Source of the DNA: Novipirellula herctigrandis
Lineage (GTDB): Bacteria; Planctomycetota; Planctomycetia; Pirellulales; Pirellulaceae
Reading direction: 5' to 3'
Assembly (NCBI GenBank): GCA_007859835.1
Contig: SJPJ01000001.1
Span: 1,250,632-1,314,631 of the forward strand
DNA: 64,000 nt
The notes under the pieces were generated by a model. That model worked only from the letters and a program-made list of their open reading frames with translations. It ran no database searches and had not been told where the DNA came from. Of this stretch, positions 29,601-44,600 are shown one piece after another (within the stretch, counting starts at the first letter, position 1; each line of letters opens with the position of its first letter). The translations under genes and the position numbers were made by a program.

Positions 29601-32600
29601 CCCAATCGGATACGCTCCTGATCAATCTTCGACCGCGCCCTGATCTCCGCGTGACGGAGGTCACCTCACCGTCAATGGTGACGGCGGGGACAGCGATCGA
29701 TGTTGAGTTTACCGTTGCCAACCTTGGCACCGCCGACACTCCCTCCGCGGGCAGTCGATGGACGGATCGGGTGTGGCTATCGTCGTCATCGAACAGTACC
29801 GCCGGTGCAATTCTTCTAGGAGAACTCACGAATAATTCGGCGCTCGGTTTTTTGGGGACCACAACCGGCCAGCCAAGCGAGTATCGATCCACGGCATCGT
29901 TCTTGATCCCAAGAGCGATCTCGGGCAATTGGTTCGTTCTTGTCGAAACCGATGCCAAAAACAATGTGGACGAGTCCCTGTCCGAAGGGAACAACCGTGC
30001 CGCTGCGGCCATCGCAATCGATGCGAACCCCGTGCCGCCGCCGGATCTTGTGGTGCAATCCGTTAACGGCCCTGGGGACGTATTCGATGATAGTTCGGTA
30101 ACGGTCCGTTATCGAGTTGCGAACCTTGGCGTCGGAGTCACCGATCCGGGATCATGGACGGACCAAATTTGGTTGACGTATGGCAAAGATGGTCCCAAGC
30201 CGAATCGCGGTGACATCTTTCTCGGATCGAACCCCCATAGCGGTGTGTTGGATGTGGGGGACGACTACGAAGCACTGCAAACCGTAAAAATTCCCCAGGG
30301 AGTCTCCGGCGAGTACTTCTTGACCGTTTATGCCGATGGGAATGGCCGTGTTTTCGAGGCAGCCTTTGACCAGAATGTGAACCCGGATGCGCCAAATGAT
30401 ATGGAAGGCAGCAATTATGGTAGTGCCGCCATCCGAGTCCTGTTGACTCCGCCGGCGGATTTGGTTGTCACGAATGTCGACGCCGATGCAACGGGCGTTG
30501 GCAACGAAAGCTATACCGTCACTTGGAGTGTCACGAATGAAGGTGCGGGCGCAACCGATCGGGATTCGTGGGCCGACGCGATCTACTTGTCGCAAGACGA
30601 CGTTTGGTCAAGTAACGATCAGCTTGTTTTTGCGCTTCCGCATTCCGGCGCACTGCAGCGTGGCGAATCCTATCAGCATACTGCTGAGTTTACGTTGCCA
30701 CCGACTGCCGAAGGCAACTATTTGTTGGTTCGCACCAACGTTGATCCGTCGATAGCCGTGACGGAGGAGGCAAGCTTTCTTTCCGAAATTAGGGCAGTGC
30801 TTGAGCGGATCGAGGTAGCAACCGGACAACCGATTGGTAACGTAAATGTAAGTGATCTGCAAAATTTTTCACGTAGCGAATTGCTTGAGATCCTGGCTGG
30901 AACTTCCGGTCGTTTGCAAACCGTCTATGAAGGAACGTTCACGGACAATAATGTCGGCGTGGCACCAACGGACGTCGTGGACGCTCCGGTTGATTTGGCT
31001 GTGACAAGCGTTGTGACAAACATGGCCAGCAAATCGGGAGATCCGATCCATGTTCAGTGGACCGTCGAGAATCAAGGGGACTTCACGACCACCGAGGAAA
31101 ATCGATCGCTATATCAATATGTTTACTTATCTAAGGATCCGGTGTTTGATCCGAGCCGAGCTTCGCTGGCAGCGGCTGAGTCTTTCGTGTTGACGGATCC
31201 GCTTGATCCGGGGGAAAGCTACACCGACACGACGGTGGTTGCGACACCGCCTGGCAGCAGTGGCGATTGGTATGCGCATGTGGTTATCAATGTTGGTCTA
31301 AAAGATGGCAAGCCGATTTTCCGGCCGTGGTCGAAGAGTCAATTCCCGAGCTGGGTCGACTACTTCGCTCATCGCGTTTGGGAATCAGGCAATAAGGACA
31401 ACAATGTCGGCTCTTCCAATCCAACCGCAATTGAGTATGCCGAAGCGAACTTGGTGTTGTCGAGTCTAAACGTCGTGCCAACGAATGCCGACAGTGGGCA
31501 AATATTGGATGTTTCGTTTACCGTAACCAATGAGGGAACCCGAGAAACGCGAGTTGACCAATGGGCGGACCGTTTGTTCTTGTCAACCGATACGTCCGTC
31601 GATTCCTTTGATTTCTATCTTGGCGGTTTGAACCATCAAGACGTACTTGCGATTGGCGATAGCTACGACGCTACGATTCAAGTTCGATTGCCGGACAACA
31701 TTGGTGGTGATTTCTATGTGATGGCGGAAACCGATGCAGTGCTTCGAAGGTGGAATCCGAATTACGAAGCGAGGCCGCTTCCCTACCCATCAACGGCAGG
31801 AGCACCACAACTTCATCCCAGCGGCGATGCCGTCGCTGAGTTCAATGACGAAGGTGACAACCAACAATCGTTCCTCGTGACGATCCAATATGTTGAATCA
31901 CCCGATTTGGTGATTGATACAGTGGGTAGCCAATCGCGAGTGATGCGCGGCGAAGACTTTGCGTTTTACTACAGTGTCAGCAACGACGGAGGCCCGGTTC
32001 CCGCAAGCCAAACGCCATTTTATGACCGTGTCTATCTGTCGCGGGACCGCTTGTTGGATGTGTCAAGCGATCACTTTGTCATGCAAGTGCAGCGTGGCAA
32101 CCCGTTAGCATCTGGTCAAACCGAAACCATCAACCGTGTCGCGAAATTGCCTCGCGGTTTAACAGGCGACTACTATGTCATCGTTGCGACCGATGTGCCT
32201 CGTTTTGGCAGGCCTGATGGTGAAGTGATCGAAGCGGACGAAGGGAATAATCTGCGCATCGCCGATTCGCCGATGTTGATCCAAACGCCGCCGCCGTCTG
32301 ATTTACAGGTGATTGATGTTACATCCCGTTCGGGTGGCATGGTCGGTGACGTCATCCGCGTCGGTTGGACGGTCGAAAACCGAGGGGACGAAGCCGCCAA
32401 AGCACAGTTTGCCGATGCCGTCTATCTATCGTCTGATTCGGTTTGGGATCTCGGCGACCCGTTGCTAGGCCGATACGAAGCAAGCACGGTCTTAACGCTG
32501 GATCCTGGTGAGACTTACAACGCCTCGATCGACGTTGAACTACCGGCGACGCTTCCAGCGGACTATCGAATCCTTGTGCGCACGGATATTTATGACGACG

Positions 32601-35600
32601 TTTATGAAGCGCAGGACAACCGCAATAACACCGGTTTTTCAAGCAATACCGTGACGGTGACGGTGCCTGCGCTAAGGGTCGATTTACCGCTTCAAGACGA
32701 TTTGGCACAAGGTGTCTCGCGGCTCTATCAGCTTGATGCCGAACCGGGGCAAACGATTCGGATTGGTCTAGACAGTCTAAACGACGTTGGCTCACACGAG
32801 TTGTACGTCGCGCACGAGCGATTGCCGCAGCCGTTTGATTTTGATGCGGCCTACCAGGGTTATCTGCGTCCTGATCAAACGCTTGTGATCCCCGAAACCT
32901 TAGGCGGACGTTACTTTGTACTAGCCCGTGCAGGCGTTCGCGTCGATGAGGAAGGCGATGTAACGAACCGAAATGAATATCCGGTCGAGCTAACGGCAAC
33001 TCAACTTCCATTTGGAGTTTCGGACGTAACACCTGATTCGGGCGGCGATGATCGATACGTCACCGTTCGCGTGATGGGGGCCGAATTCCCCGAGCAAGCT
33101 GCCGTGCGGTTGGTGCGTCCCGAGATTGCTGAATTTGCGCCCGTGTCAGTCATGCGCGTCGATGCAACCGAGTTGATTGCGGTATTTGATTTGCAAGAGG
33201 CCGCGCACGGTTTGTACGACGTTCAAGTTCTGCATCCGGATGGTCGAATCGCGGTGGATCCGTATCGGTTCCAAATCGAACCCGTTGAACCGTTGCAGGT
33301 CAATGTGGGAGTCGGTGGTCCGAGTCAAATCGATCTTGGAGCCACCGGCAGCTATGCAATCGCAGTCGAGAACCTTGCTAACGTCGACATTCCCTATACG
33401 ATCGTTGAGTATGCTTTTCCAAACATCGCCAATGGGATGGCTGAACTCATTCCAGGACCTGCGATTGAGTTTTCGAGCGGCCTGCGCGGCGATGCAACGA
33501 CGGTGGCACCGCTGTTTGATTCGATTTCGACATTCGATTTCGCCAGTGTACCACCCGAACTGAATTTGGACGGTGTGTTGACCGTTCGTGGTGTCGCGAT
33601 CGACTTGCCTGCCAGTGAGGTTACCGAAATCGGAGCAGCCGTAACGATATACCCAGGGCTGCGGGAAGTGTTGGAATCGGATCCTGACTTTTTGAAGGAA
33701 TTGAGTGAGCTTGATTTGGATTCCTTGGCGTTCGATTTCTATGTCACGGCATCAGCAACACCGCTGACGAGCGATCAATACATCGACTATCAAACAAACG
33801 AAGCATACCGGCTGCGCGAATCCATATTATCCGATCCGGAAGCTCCTGTTGCTCTTCGGTCGATTGTTGGTGATCGCGTCAAGTTCGTGGAAATTTACCT
33901 ACAATCCCTTGTTGCAACCGGACTTTTGCGTCCGGAAGATGTGCCGCCCGCCGCACTCGGACGCGCAGTGAATATCAACGCCTTTTTCACCGCGGCGGGC
34001 GGCCTGTTGGGTGGCGATGCCGGAGTGGGCATCGTTGCCGACGCCAAAGCAAACCTTGCCACCGCAGAAACGATGCTGACAAGTTTGATGGACAAACTTC
34101 GCGTCGTTTATGGACACACTCCCGAAGTCACCAACAGCGGCGACATTCCGTCAAGTGACGACTATGATTTGTCGCTATCGAACCCCACATCCTTTGTCGC
34201 ATTTAAACTACGTGCGGGACAGCCATCGTTGTTTGACTCGGTCGAGGTAGCGCAAAGCATTGTATTCGATCTAGAGCGGCTTGGCCAAACGAGCGGCGAT
34301 TCAGTGACATTCGTCGGGCCGAGCGGATTTTCAGAAACCAATTTTGTCCCCATTTCGACTCCGCTGCCCTATTGGGTCACTGCGACCTACGACGACGAAT
34401 CAACCGAAGCGGTGCAAGAAATTCGCGTCGTCGTGCCGCTTGATGACACTTTGGATCTACGCAGTTTCCAATTGTCCGACATCCAACTTGGCAACACTGC
34501 TGTGCCAATTCCCCGTGGTCGACCGAGCTTTGTTGGTGAGTTTGACCTGTTTGACACAGCGGGCTATGTGTTGCAGGTGACTGCGGGCGTGGACGCTACG
34601 ACTCGAACGGCATCTTATCTTTTGCGCGCAATCGATCCGCGTGATGGGTTGGCACCGATCGATCCAGGCGTTGGGCTGATTCAGCGAGGCGAATCGGCAA
34701 TCGTTGGGTTCTGGATCAACGCCGATAGCACTGCGGCTGCGGGTACAGGTGGCGACGTCGTAACGGGTGACACCGTCGAGATGGTGGCCCGCGTCACGAT
34801 GAATGACAATGCACCGGTCGATAGCCAAATTGCATTTGCGACGCTTGATGCGACGGCACCGACAAGTAGCGTGATTGCCACACCGCTTGGAGGAGATCGC
34901 TATGAGGTGAAGTGGGATGCGACGGATAATTTTGGTGGAAGCGGCATTGCATCCTATTCGCTTCTTGTTTCATTGGATGGAGGCAGTCGCTATCGGACGG
35001 TGCTCTACCGCACAACGGAGCAATCGTATCGGTACCGTGCAGAGCCGGGCCAGAACCCATTGTTCTTGGTGCGCGCAATCGATGCCGCGGGTAACGTCGA
35101 AATGGGGCCTGATGGAGTGCGTTTGCCCCGGTTGATTCCCGACATCAATCTGGGGCAAACACCGACCGTGTCAGTTTCGGCGACGGTCGAACACCCGCAA
35201 GCGGCCGCGCTTCCTAGCTCGATAGGCGATCGTTTGTTCGCTGAAAGTTCTCTCGGTATTCCATCTCGAACAAGCTCGACTCGACCGAGTATTTTCACAC
35301 GAGTCACGCGTCCTCTTGCAGCGGAACGGTTTGTCACGATACCCGGTGACAGTGGTGCGGATATCGGAGCACTCGCGATCGCCGTCGGCCCCAACGGAGA
35401 TGTTTATCTTTCAGGCGGACCGGGAAGGAATGAGTTGTACGTTGTGCCAGCCACCGCCAGCAACACATTGGATACCGGTAGCATGCGGCGTCTGGAAATG
35501 ACTTCCACAACGCCAATCTACGAACTCGCTTTTGATGCCGCGGGACAACTTTGGGCGACCTCGGGTGGTGAAGGCTTGTTACAGGTTGATCCAACCACGG

Positions 35601-38600
35601 GTGAGGTGCTCGAACGAATCGGCGCTGGCATTGCACTGGGGATTGCTGCGATCCCAGGGGATACTGCACTGTACGTGTCCACGACCGCAGGCATTCAGCG
35701 CTTTGATACGGCAACGCGTAAGTTAACGCCGTTTAGTCGTGTCCGAGTTGATTCGATGGCCGTGGATGCCGACGGGACATTGTACGCGACGGCATGGCCA
35801 ATCGATGGGGAGGTCCTGCGTTTCGATTTTCGTGGACGAGCCGAGCGTATCGCGACAATTGACGGTCGAGCGGAGTCGTTGGCATTCGGGGCATCCGATT
35901 CGCTATTGGAAGGCCTATTGATCGTCGGGCATGAACAACATGGAACCATCTCGGTAATCGATCCGCTATCGCTGCGTCAGCAAGTGGTTGCCACCGGAGG
36001 CACCGGGCGTGTGGAAGGGATCGAATCGCTCGGCGACGGTCGATTCCTTGTGACTCAAGGTGATCAAGTTGATTTGTTCTTCATCGTTGCTGCGCCTCAA
36101 GTGGTTCAAACACAACTCAATTCCAGTAACAACCGTGCATCGATCGTTTTTGATGTTGCCGTCAATGCAGCGAAGTCGTCGGTTCCCGAAAGTGCCGTGA
36201 ATCTCGATAACTATTCAATTACAAACACGGAAACCGGTCAGCAAGTTGAAGTAGGCGCAGTGCGCTACGACGTTGAATCTCGATCAGCCGAGTTGTTGTT
36301 TGAAACGTTGCCGCCGGCTGAATACGAACTCGTGGTTAGCCCCGTTATCGAAAGTGAGCAAGGCATTCCGATCGATGGCGAGGGATACAAGGCAACCTTA
36401 CATGTGTTTGGTGATTTCTCAGCGGCGATGGACGTCTCGTATGCGAACACACGCGTGAACCGTGCGGACGGGACGCTCATTTTCGATGTTGTGGTTACCA
36501 ACACCAGCGATACGGATGTCGCCGGCCCGATGAAAATCGTGTTTGATGACCTTGGTCACGAATCGGTAGTTTTGTTTGGCAATAGCGGCGAGCCTGATGA
36601 ACAAACAGGAGTTCAATTATTGCCGGCAGGAGTGATTCTTGGTGCAGGCGATTCGCTAGCCTCACAAACGATTGTGATCCAAAACACGGAACTCGTTGAT
36701 TTGTCGTTCAATCCAAGAGTGTTGGCAATGCTGGCGCCGAATCAGTTGCCTCAATTCACGACGGTTCCGGCGTCGTCCGCTGCGGTGGGAACGGACTACC
36801 AATACATTGCTGCAGCCGAAGACCCTGACGGAACGACAACGACTTTTGTGTTGGCGGATGCGCCCAACACGGCCTCGGTCGATCCGATCACTGGAACGAT
36901 TCATTGGACGCCCTCTCGGGCCGACGATTCACAAGTCGAGTTCGAATTGCGGGCCTATGATAGTCGCGGAGACTTTCAACGCCAAACTTGGGTGGTCGAT
37001 GTATCGGGCGCAAATCATGCGCCGATCATTTCACCGCACGAGGATGTCTTTGCTACCGAAGGCGAGTTAGTGGAGATTCCTGTTAGTGGGTACGATACCG
37101 ATGGCGATGAGTTGTTCTACTTTGCGGACAATCTTCCGCCCGGTGCGGTGTTGGATGTCGTAGGGCAAACGCTGCGTTGGCGACCGGGTGGCGACGACGC
37201 GGGGGTTTATGAAGATGTGGCGATAAGCGTCAGTGATGGTTTCGTCGAATCGAGCATTACGTTGGACATCGTGATTGCAAACAACAACGTGCCGCCGACG
37301 TTGGCGCCGATTGCAAACCGAACAATCAACGAAGGTGATTCCGTCTCGTTCGCTTTGTTCGCATCGGACCAAGACGGCGATACGATACGTTACGCTTCGC
37401 CAAACCTGCCGGTGGGCAGTTTCTTGGATCCCAACACAGGCTTGTTTGAATGGACGCCCCGGTTCGATCAACATGGCGTGTTCGAGTTGGTGTTCTATGC
37501 CGATGACGGCGAAGCACTCGGTCGGCAATCAACAATGCTCACTGTTTTAAATCAGAACGGGCAGGTGCGTTTTAAGGAGCTTGGCGAATTTGAGATCTAT
37601 GAAGGACAAACGATTGAACTTCGGATCGCCGCATTCGATCCCGAATTTCCCGTAGCACCGACGAGCCTGTTTTCGATTAGCGATGATTTCTTCATTGACT
37701 TTGAAGGCCTCTTCCCCAATCTCAACTACACCCACGATCCGTTGCCGACCGGTGCGAGCTATGATTTCGATCGCAGTTTGTTTTCGTGGACGCCTTCGTT
37801 CGATGCGTCGGGGCAATATTTGATTGATTTCACAGCAACGGACGATGGTGATGGAACTGGCACGCCGACAACCGACACGGTGACTCTTTCGTTGAAGGTC
37901 CTCAACGCCAACGGCGCACCCATTGTGACCGAGATGAATGACCAGACGGTTGCCGTTCGCGAGACGCTTGATATCCCCATTGTCGCCATGGATCCCGAAG
38001 CAGCTTCGATCGCACTTGACGTTCGGATCGATCAGGCGAGCGTGCTGCCGACTTGGGCAACGCTAATTGATAACGGGGATGGCACGGGAACGCTCTCGGT
38101 CGCGCCGCAACCAGGCGATCGCGGCGACTATTTGGTGACGGTGACTGCACACGAGACAGCGGACGTCGGGGCGTTACACGGTGTGACACAGTTTATTCTA
38201 AAAGCGACCAGCCTGAACGAACCGCCGATCCTTGCATCGGTTTTTGATGCGGTATTGATTCCCGGTCAAGCGTATACACTTGGTTTGATGGCCGCCGATG
38301 CTGACCAAGATCCACTTTCCTTTGCTGCTACGGGGTTGCCCGTTGGATCTGCTTTGACGGAGTCGACGGTATATGGTGAAGCGACTTTCCAATGGACGCC
38401 TGCGGTGGCCGACGTTGGAAGTCATGCGATCACATTTACCGTGACCGATAGTGGCAATAACGGAGTGGCCGCTCCGTTGGCGGATAGCCACTCGATCACG
38501 TTAACAGTGCGCGACGGCAATACTCGACCTGATCTTGCACCGATTGGCGAGCAACAGGTTGCCGAAGGACAGATGCTAACGATCCAAACGCTGGCGACCG

Positions 38601-41600
38601 ATATCGATAGCGATCCCATTCACTTTACTGCGGAGATGGTCGAAGGGGGAATCGCCAGACCATTGCCCACCGGGGCCCAGTTCGACCAGGCGACGGGCCT
38701 ATTGCAATGGACACCAAGCACGACGCAGGCGGGAATCTACCGCATTCGAATCACTGCCAGCGACGGCGCTGGATCGCGAAGCGAAGATGTTTTAGTTACG
38801 GTGACGAACACGAATCAGTCGCCCGTGTTCTCGTCCGTGCCACGGTTGTATGGTCGCGAGGGCGAGCAAATGGTGTTCTCTCTCAATGCTGCGGATGCGG
38901 ATGGTAGTGCATTAGCTTATGCCTTTGTTGGGTCACCACCAAATGGATTCCAATTCGACCCCAATTCGCGTACTGTCGTTTGGGATACTGACTACGATTC
39001 AGCGGGTTACCATACGCTGCCCTTCACCGTCACCGACCCGTCGGGTGCGAGTGATTCGTTGGACGTTAGCGTTCAAATCGTGGCAACCAACCGCGCACCC
39101 GAGTTGTCGCATCCAACGCTGCGAAACGCCGCGATCGGGCAATTGTTGGAAGTGGCGATCGGCGTTAGCGACCTTGACGGTGATTCTGTCACGCTCAGTG
39201 CCATTGACTTGCCGGCGGGGGCAACTCTTGACGCTGATAACGTTTTGCGTTGGGAACCACAAAGCTTCCAGACCGGTACCTACACGGTTCGTGTCAATGC
39301 GGACGACGGTGATTTGCAAACCCAACGAACACTGACCTTGGCGACATCGCTTGAGCCTTTGGGGCCCCAGTTAACCCTCGCGTTGACGCCAAGCTTCCCG
39401 GCAGTGCCAGGTCAATCCGTGCTTGTCGAGCCGATTGCGGATAGCGATGTTGGCATTGTCGATACGGTCCTCTCGATCGCTGGCAATCCAATCGCTCTAG
39501 ATGAACTGGGGCGTGGGACATTCGTTGCCAGCATACCCGGTCGATACGAGGCAACTGCCATTGTGGTCGATGCGGAGGGACGCCAAACGACCACGAGCAA
39601 GGCGATTTTGGTACGAAACCCATACGATCACGACGCACCGGTGGTATCGATCAACGAAATTGTTCCGCCAATTGTCAGCGAACCGCGCGATCTTGTCATT
39701 GAAATCAGCGACGAGGGATTGGCTCAGTACAGTATCGATCTCGTTCCGATCGGTGGTGGTGCGCCGATGTTGCTCGGGGAAGGGACGACGTGTCGATGCG
39801 AGGCCATCACGTTAGATCCCGCGATGTTTGCCAACGGTTTCTATACTTTAACAGTCAATGCCATTGATTTTGGTGGACTGGAAACGATCGAGGAAACGCA
39901 ACTCGAGATCGATTCCGACGATAAATCCGCATCCGTTCGCGAACGTGAAGTGGATTTGGCGATCACACTTGATGGAATCCCCATCGAGATTACGCGGGTC
40001 TATGACTCACTTGCGAACGGCGAAAATGGATCGTGTTTCGGGTCGCGATGGTCGATTCCGTTGATCAATCCGGCGATCGCGGTGGCCGGTAATACCGCAG
40101 ACGAGTTTGAAGCACTTGCCGATGGTACGAGACTCTACGTCACTTTGCCCAGTGGCGAGCGAGTGGGCTTTACGTTCGCACCGGAGCTGACTTCCACAGC
40201 GATGAGCAACCTTGACACATTCGCGCCGAATTGGATCGGTGATGCGGGTGTCAATTGGCAACTGAAAAGTTTTGATGCGACGCTCCGCCGTTCGGCGGGA
40301 CAATACTACATTGTTGGTCGAGGCCTACCTTATGTACCGCGAGTGGGGCAAGACAACGAGGCCGTCTTTACGCTTGTTTCGCCCGACGGAATCGAATACG
40401 GCTACCGCATCGCCGGCCCAGCGGGAAGTGGTTTGCAGTATCAACTTTGGCGAGTTACCGCGGCGGATCACAGCACCTCACTGCGATACACCGACAGCGG
40501 ATTGGTTGCGCCGGACGGATCGCGGCTGATGATGGTGCGTGATCGAAATGGACGCATTTCGGAATGGATCGGTCCGGCGAAAGAACATTTGGTCTATCGA
40601 TATGATTCGGCCGGTCGAATGATCTCGGCTATCGATGCGGTAAGTGGACAGCGGACCTTCTACGGCTATGACGAACTCAGCCGGTTAACGATCATCGCAC
40701 CAACGTCCACCACGGGAACGCAACTGCAATACGGTAGCGAAGGTTTACTAACGCAAACCAATGCAATCGAATCTCACCTCGGTGGGACGCAAACGCTGAT
40801 GGCGGCGCCAATCATGGGCACACTCGCCGCCGACTTTGTCGACCATTTTGGTTTTACTATTACCGAGGGCGAATTGCGAAACAGCCCCACCGGCAGCATC
40901 ACCATCGGGATCGAGACAACGAGCGGCGATTTTCAACCTAACCCGGCAACCGTCACGGGACTAACAGCCGGATCATTGCTGAGTGAACCGACACGCAGTG
41001 TTGCCGTGTTTACGATCACCGATCCAAAGACCTATACATTTTCCGTTTCGGGTGATGCCACAGGCAACTACTCGGCAAATGTTTTTTTGGGCGGTGACAC
41101 CAATGGTGACGTCCGTCTCGATGCTGCTGACAATGCGATGTTCGCGATGGCAATCGGCAGCAACCAAGGCGATGCGAATTACCTCATAAGTGCGGATGTC
41201 GATCGAGACGGAGATGTCGACGCGCAGGATCAAGCGGCGTTGTTGGCTGCCTATGGATTTGTTGCCAATCAACCCCCGGCCTATGCTCCAAGCGAGCTGC
41301 AATTGATCGCCGGGGTGAACCAAGTCGTTGATCTCGTATCGAACGTAACTGACGCGGAAGCCGATGCGGTATTCGTACATGCATCGTCTTCCGACGCGGA
41401 AGTATTCCCGCTTGGAAATGGCATTTTCCGAATCAATGCGGATGCCGCCTCGGACACCACGATTTCGGTGGGCGTTATCGCCGATGATGGCATCTTGGCA
41501 TCGGAAAACGTGACTCAAAGCGTGGGCGTGTTGACTTCGAGCATCCGCGAACTTGTCATTCTAAACCGTGATCCGGCGTTGAAGCTCGATGATCCGAGCC

Positions 41601-44600
41601 GGCTATTGGTGATCGGTCGGACCGCCGACGGAGAAACGAAAACGCTGCCTGCGGACGCGGTCAGCTACACGACGTTAGACGATTCCGTCGTTGCGATTAC
41701 GGATACGGGGTTAATGATCGGACAATCACCGGGAGCTGCGACAATCACAGTCACAGCATTTGGCTTGACTGCGGCCACGGCGGTCAATGTTGAATCGTTG
41801 GACGACCGTTTCTTGGACTTCTTCCCGGATGCCTATGCCATGATGGTTGGCGAGGAACGTCAATTACTGATCCGCGAACGGCTCGAAAATTCCGTTGTCC
41901 ACATCAGCGCAGCATCGGCGGGGACCGAGTACTTTGTTGCGGACTCGAGTCTGATGGCGGTCAACGCTGACGGGATGCTGACCGCCATCGATGTGGGTCA
42001 GACTTACGTGACGATCGTGCAAGGTGGCATCTCGCAAGTGCTTCCCATTACCATTGACGCGGCTGTCACGGGCACGGCCACCATTGATGATCGAGGGGGA
42101 GTGATCAGTGATGGAACGGGGATCACGGTGGGAATTCCACCGGGAGCCTATGACGACCCGATCGCGTTGTCGGTGACTGCGTTGACTCAGGCCGATTTGC
42201 CCTACAACTTGCCGACGAATTGGGGTTTTGACGGCGGCGCATTGATTGACTACGGCGACCGACTTGCAAACTATCCATTAAGTTTGGCAATCCCGGCCCC
42301 AGCGGACAAATCAACAGGTGATATTCTTTACCTATTCCAACCCTCTGAGCTCACGTTCGCCGATGGGCGTGTGTTGTCGTCTTGGGAAATCGTCGATTCG
42401 ATGGTCGTAGGTGAAGACGGGATGGCACGTACTGCGTCACCTCCAAACATCGGAGTAGCAGCGAAAACCCGATCTTCATTTTCCGGATTTGTTCGCCCAA
42501 GTTTAGGTGGTCGCGTTTTCATGGCCTCGCCAAGCCTATTGACGTTTGCGCTTATGACGTTGGATGCGAAAGATCGGCAAAATTCACTCCCGCCAATTGT
42601 CACGCTTGGGGATTTCACAAGTGGGTCGGGTGAGGAGTTGTACGCGGCGTCGGCGGGAATCATGGCGGATTTCTACATTCCATTGGTGCCGAACTACAAG
42701 ATCCAATTGGCGGTCCATAGTGCGGGGCCGCATGGTTTGGACACACTCACCGAAACCGAGGTGTTCTTGTCTCCGGACCAACAGCTTATTGATTTCGCCG
42801 TCCCACTACGGCCTCGTGCGACCATTGCAACTGCCACTCCATCCCTTGCTCAAAGCGAGATGCGTTTTGATTCGGAGGGTCCATTCTTTGAATTGATGGG
42901 GCATTTCTTGCTGAACTCCGACGAAACGGCACGTCCTGGGTCGACCGTGGGAACCACCCTCGAAGATCTATTTGTCACCTTCGAAGTGGGCGGGCGTGAC
43001 AGCGTCGACGGAAATGGAGATCCGGTCGTCGTAGGTGGAATCGACGTGATCGTACCAGGTGCTGATTTGGAAATGACCGATGACGAAACGCTGATGGTTC
43101 ATTTGCCGCGAGGTTCCTTCGTTGGTGATGCAGCAATCACCGTGACGCGTAAACAAGAAGCAGCACTTGATGGTGTATTCCGCACGATTGAGGTACCCAG
43201 CAATCCGGTTTCGTTCATTGTTCAGAGCCGTTATGGATTTGTTCTCAACGGCGCCGATGGAACCGTGACCGTGCTGGATCTCGATGCGACCGAAGTGGTT
43301 GACATCCCTCCGGCGGATGATGATGCGGATCCGACACAATTGACCGTTCGCGATCCTGGCGAAGTCGCACGCATTCCTTTGGGCATCGGTACGGATTCGG
43401 AGGGTCTGATTCGACCGCAAAAGTCGCAAGTCACTCCCGATGGCACGCGTCTCTACGTTACTCAGGGTGGTCGACCTTGGATTTCCGTGATCGATACGGT
43501 AGGGCTTCAAGAAGTCGACATGGTTGCCGACGATGACAGTGATCCGGAAACGCTTGGCAATCAAGCAATCGCATTGCCATCAGGTGCAAAACCGTATGAC
43601 TTAACCACGGACGGTGATGGTCGGTTCTTGTTTGTGACGGACATGAATTCACCGACGTTGTACGTGATCGACATTGATCCGTACTCGAGTCAATTTAACC
43701 AAGTCATACAAACTCAGTCGTTCGCGGTTTATGGCAGCAACCTCGCACCGCTTGGGCTACGTGGCGTGGCGGTCGCTGCGGATCGCAGAACCGTTTATGT
43801 AACGGCACCGGGCAGCGATTTGTTCCGCAGCGACAGTGGTGAGCCAGGGCGGATTTTGGTTTCCACACTTCTTTCGATTGATGAGCGGCGCCGATTGATC
43901 AACGAACTTGATCCCGACGACCCGCCACTAATCGCACCGCTTTCGTTTGACCCCACTTCCAATGATTCCATCATCGAATTTGGTGATGCACCCTATGACA
44001 TCACGGCCACAGACGATCCGGATGTGATGTTGGTCGTCGATCGGGTCGGTGACAAACATGGCGTCGGCATCCTTCGTCGTCACATGACGTTGGACGAATT
44101 TTTCTGGCATGAAGTGGATTCGATTGATTTGACACCGTTTGGACTTGATCCCAACGAAGGTCGTGCACTGCAAGCGTTTGGAACCAGCAACGCGCAAGGC
44201 ATCGCCTTCATTCCCGAGAACGAGTTCGAAGCGGTGATTGGTCCCCATCCGTCGTATGCGGTGTTCAGCACCTACAATGCTTACACCTCAATGTTCGATC
44301 CAAAGAAAAATCCGAACCTCGCGCCCTTCTATGCAAGTTATCCCGGCGCGGGACCGGATCCGAATGTGCCGCTAAGTTATGACGTGGAACAATCCGTCAC
44401 CGATAGCAGCGGCAAAACAACGGTGTTCACGCAGGAAGTGACTCGATATTTCGCGGTCGGCGCGGGCAGCAATATCGGATTCGTTCGCAATCCGTTGGGC
44501 AGTTTCGATATTCCAATGGACAAACCACGGTTGGTCGCCGCAACCAATCCGATCATGAACGGGTTCGCAGACGATTTGACCATCAGTGCCCAGGGCATGG

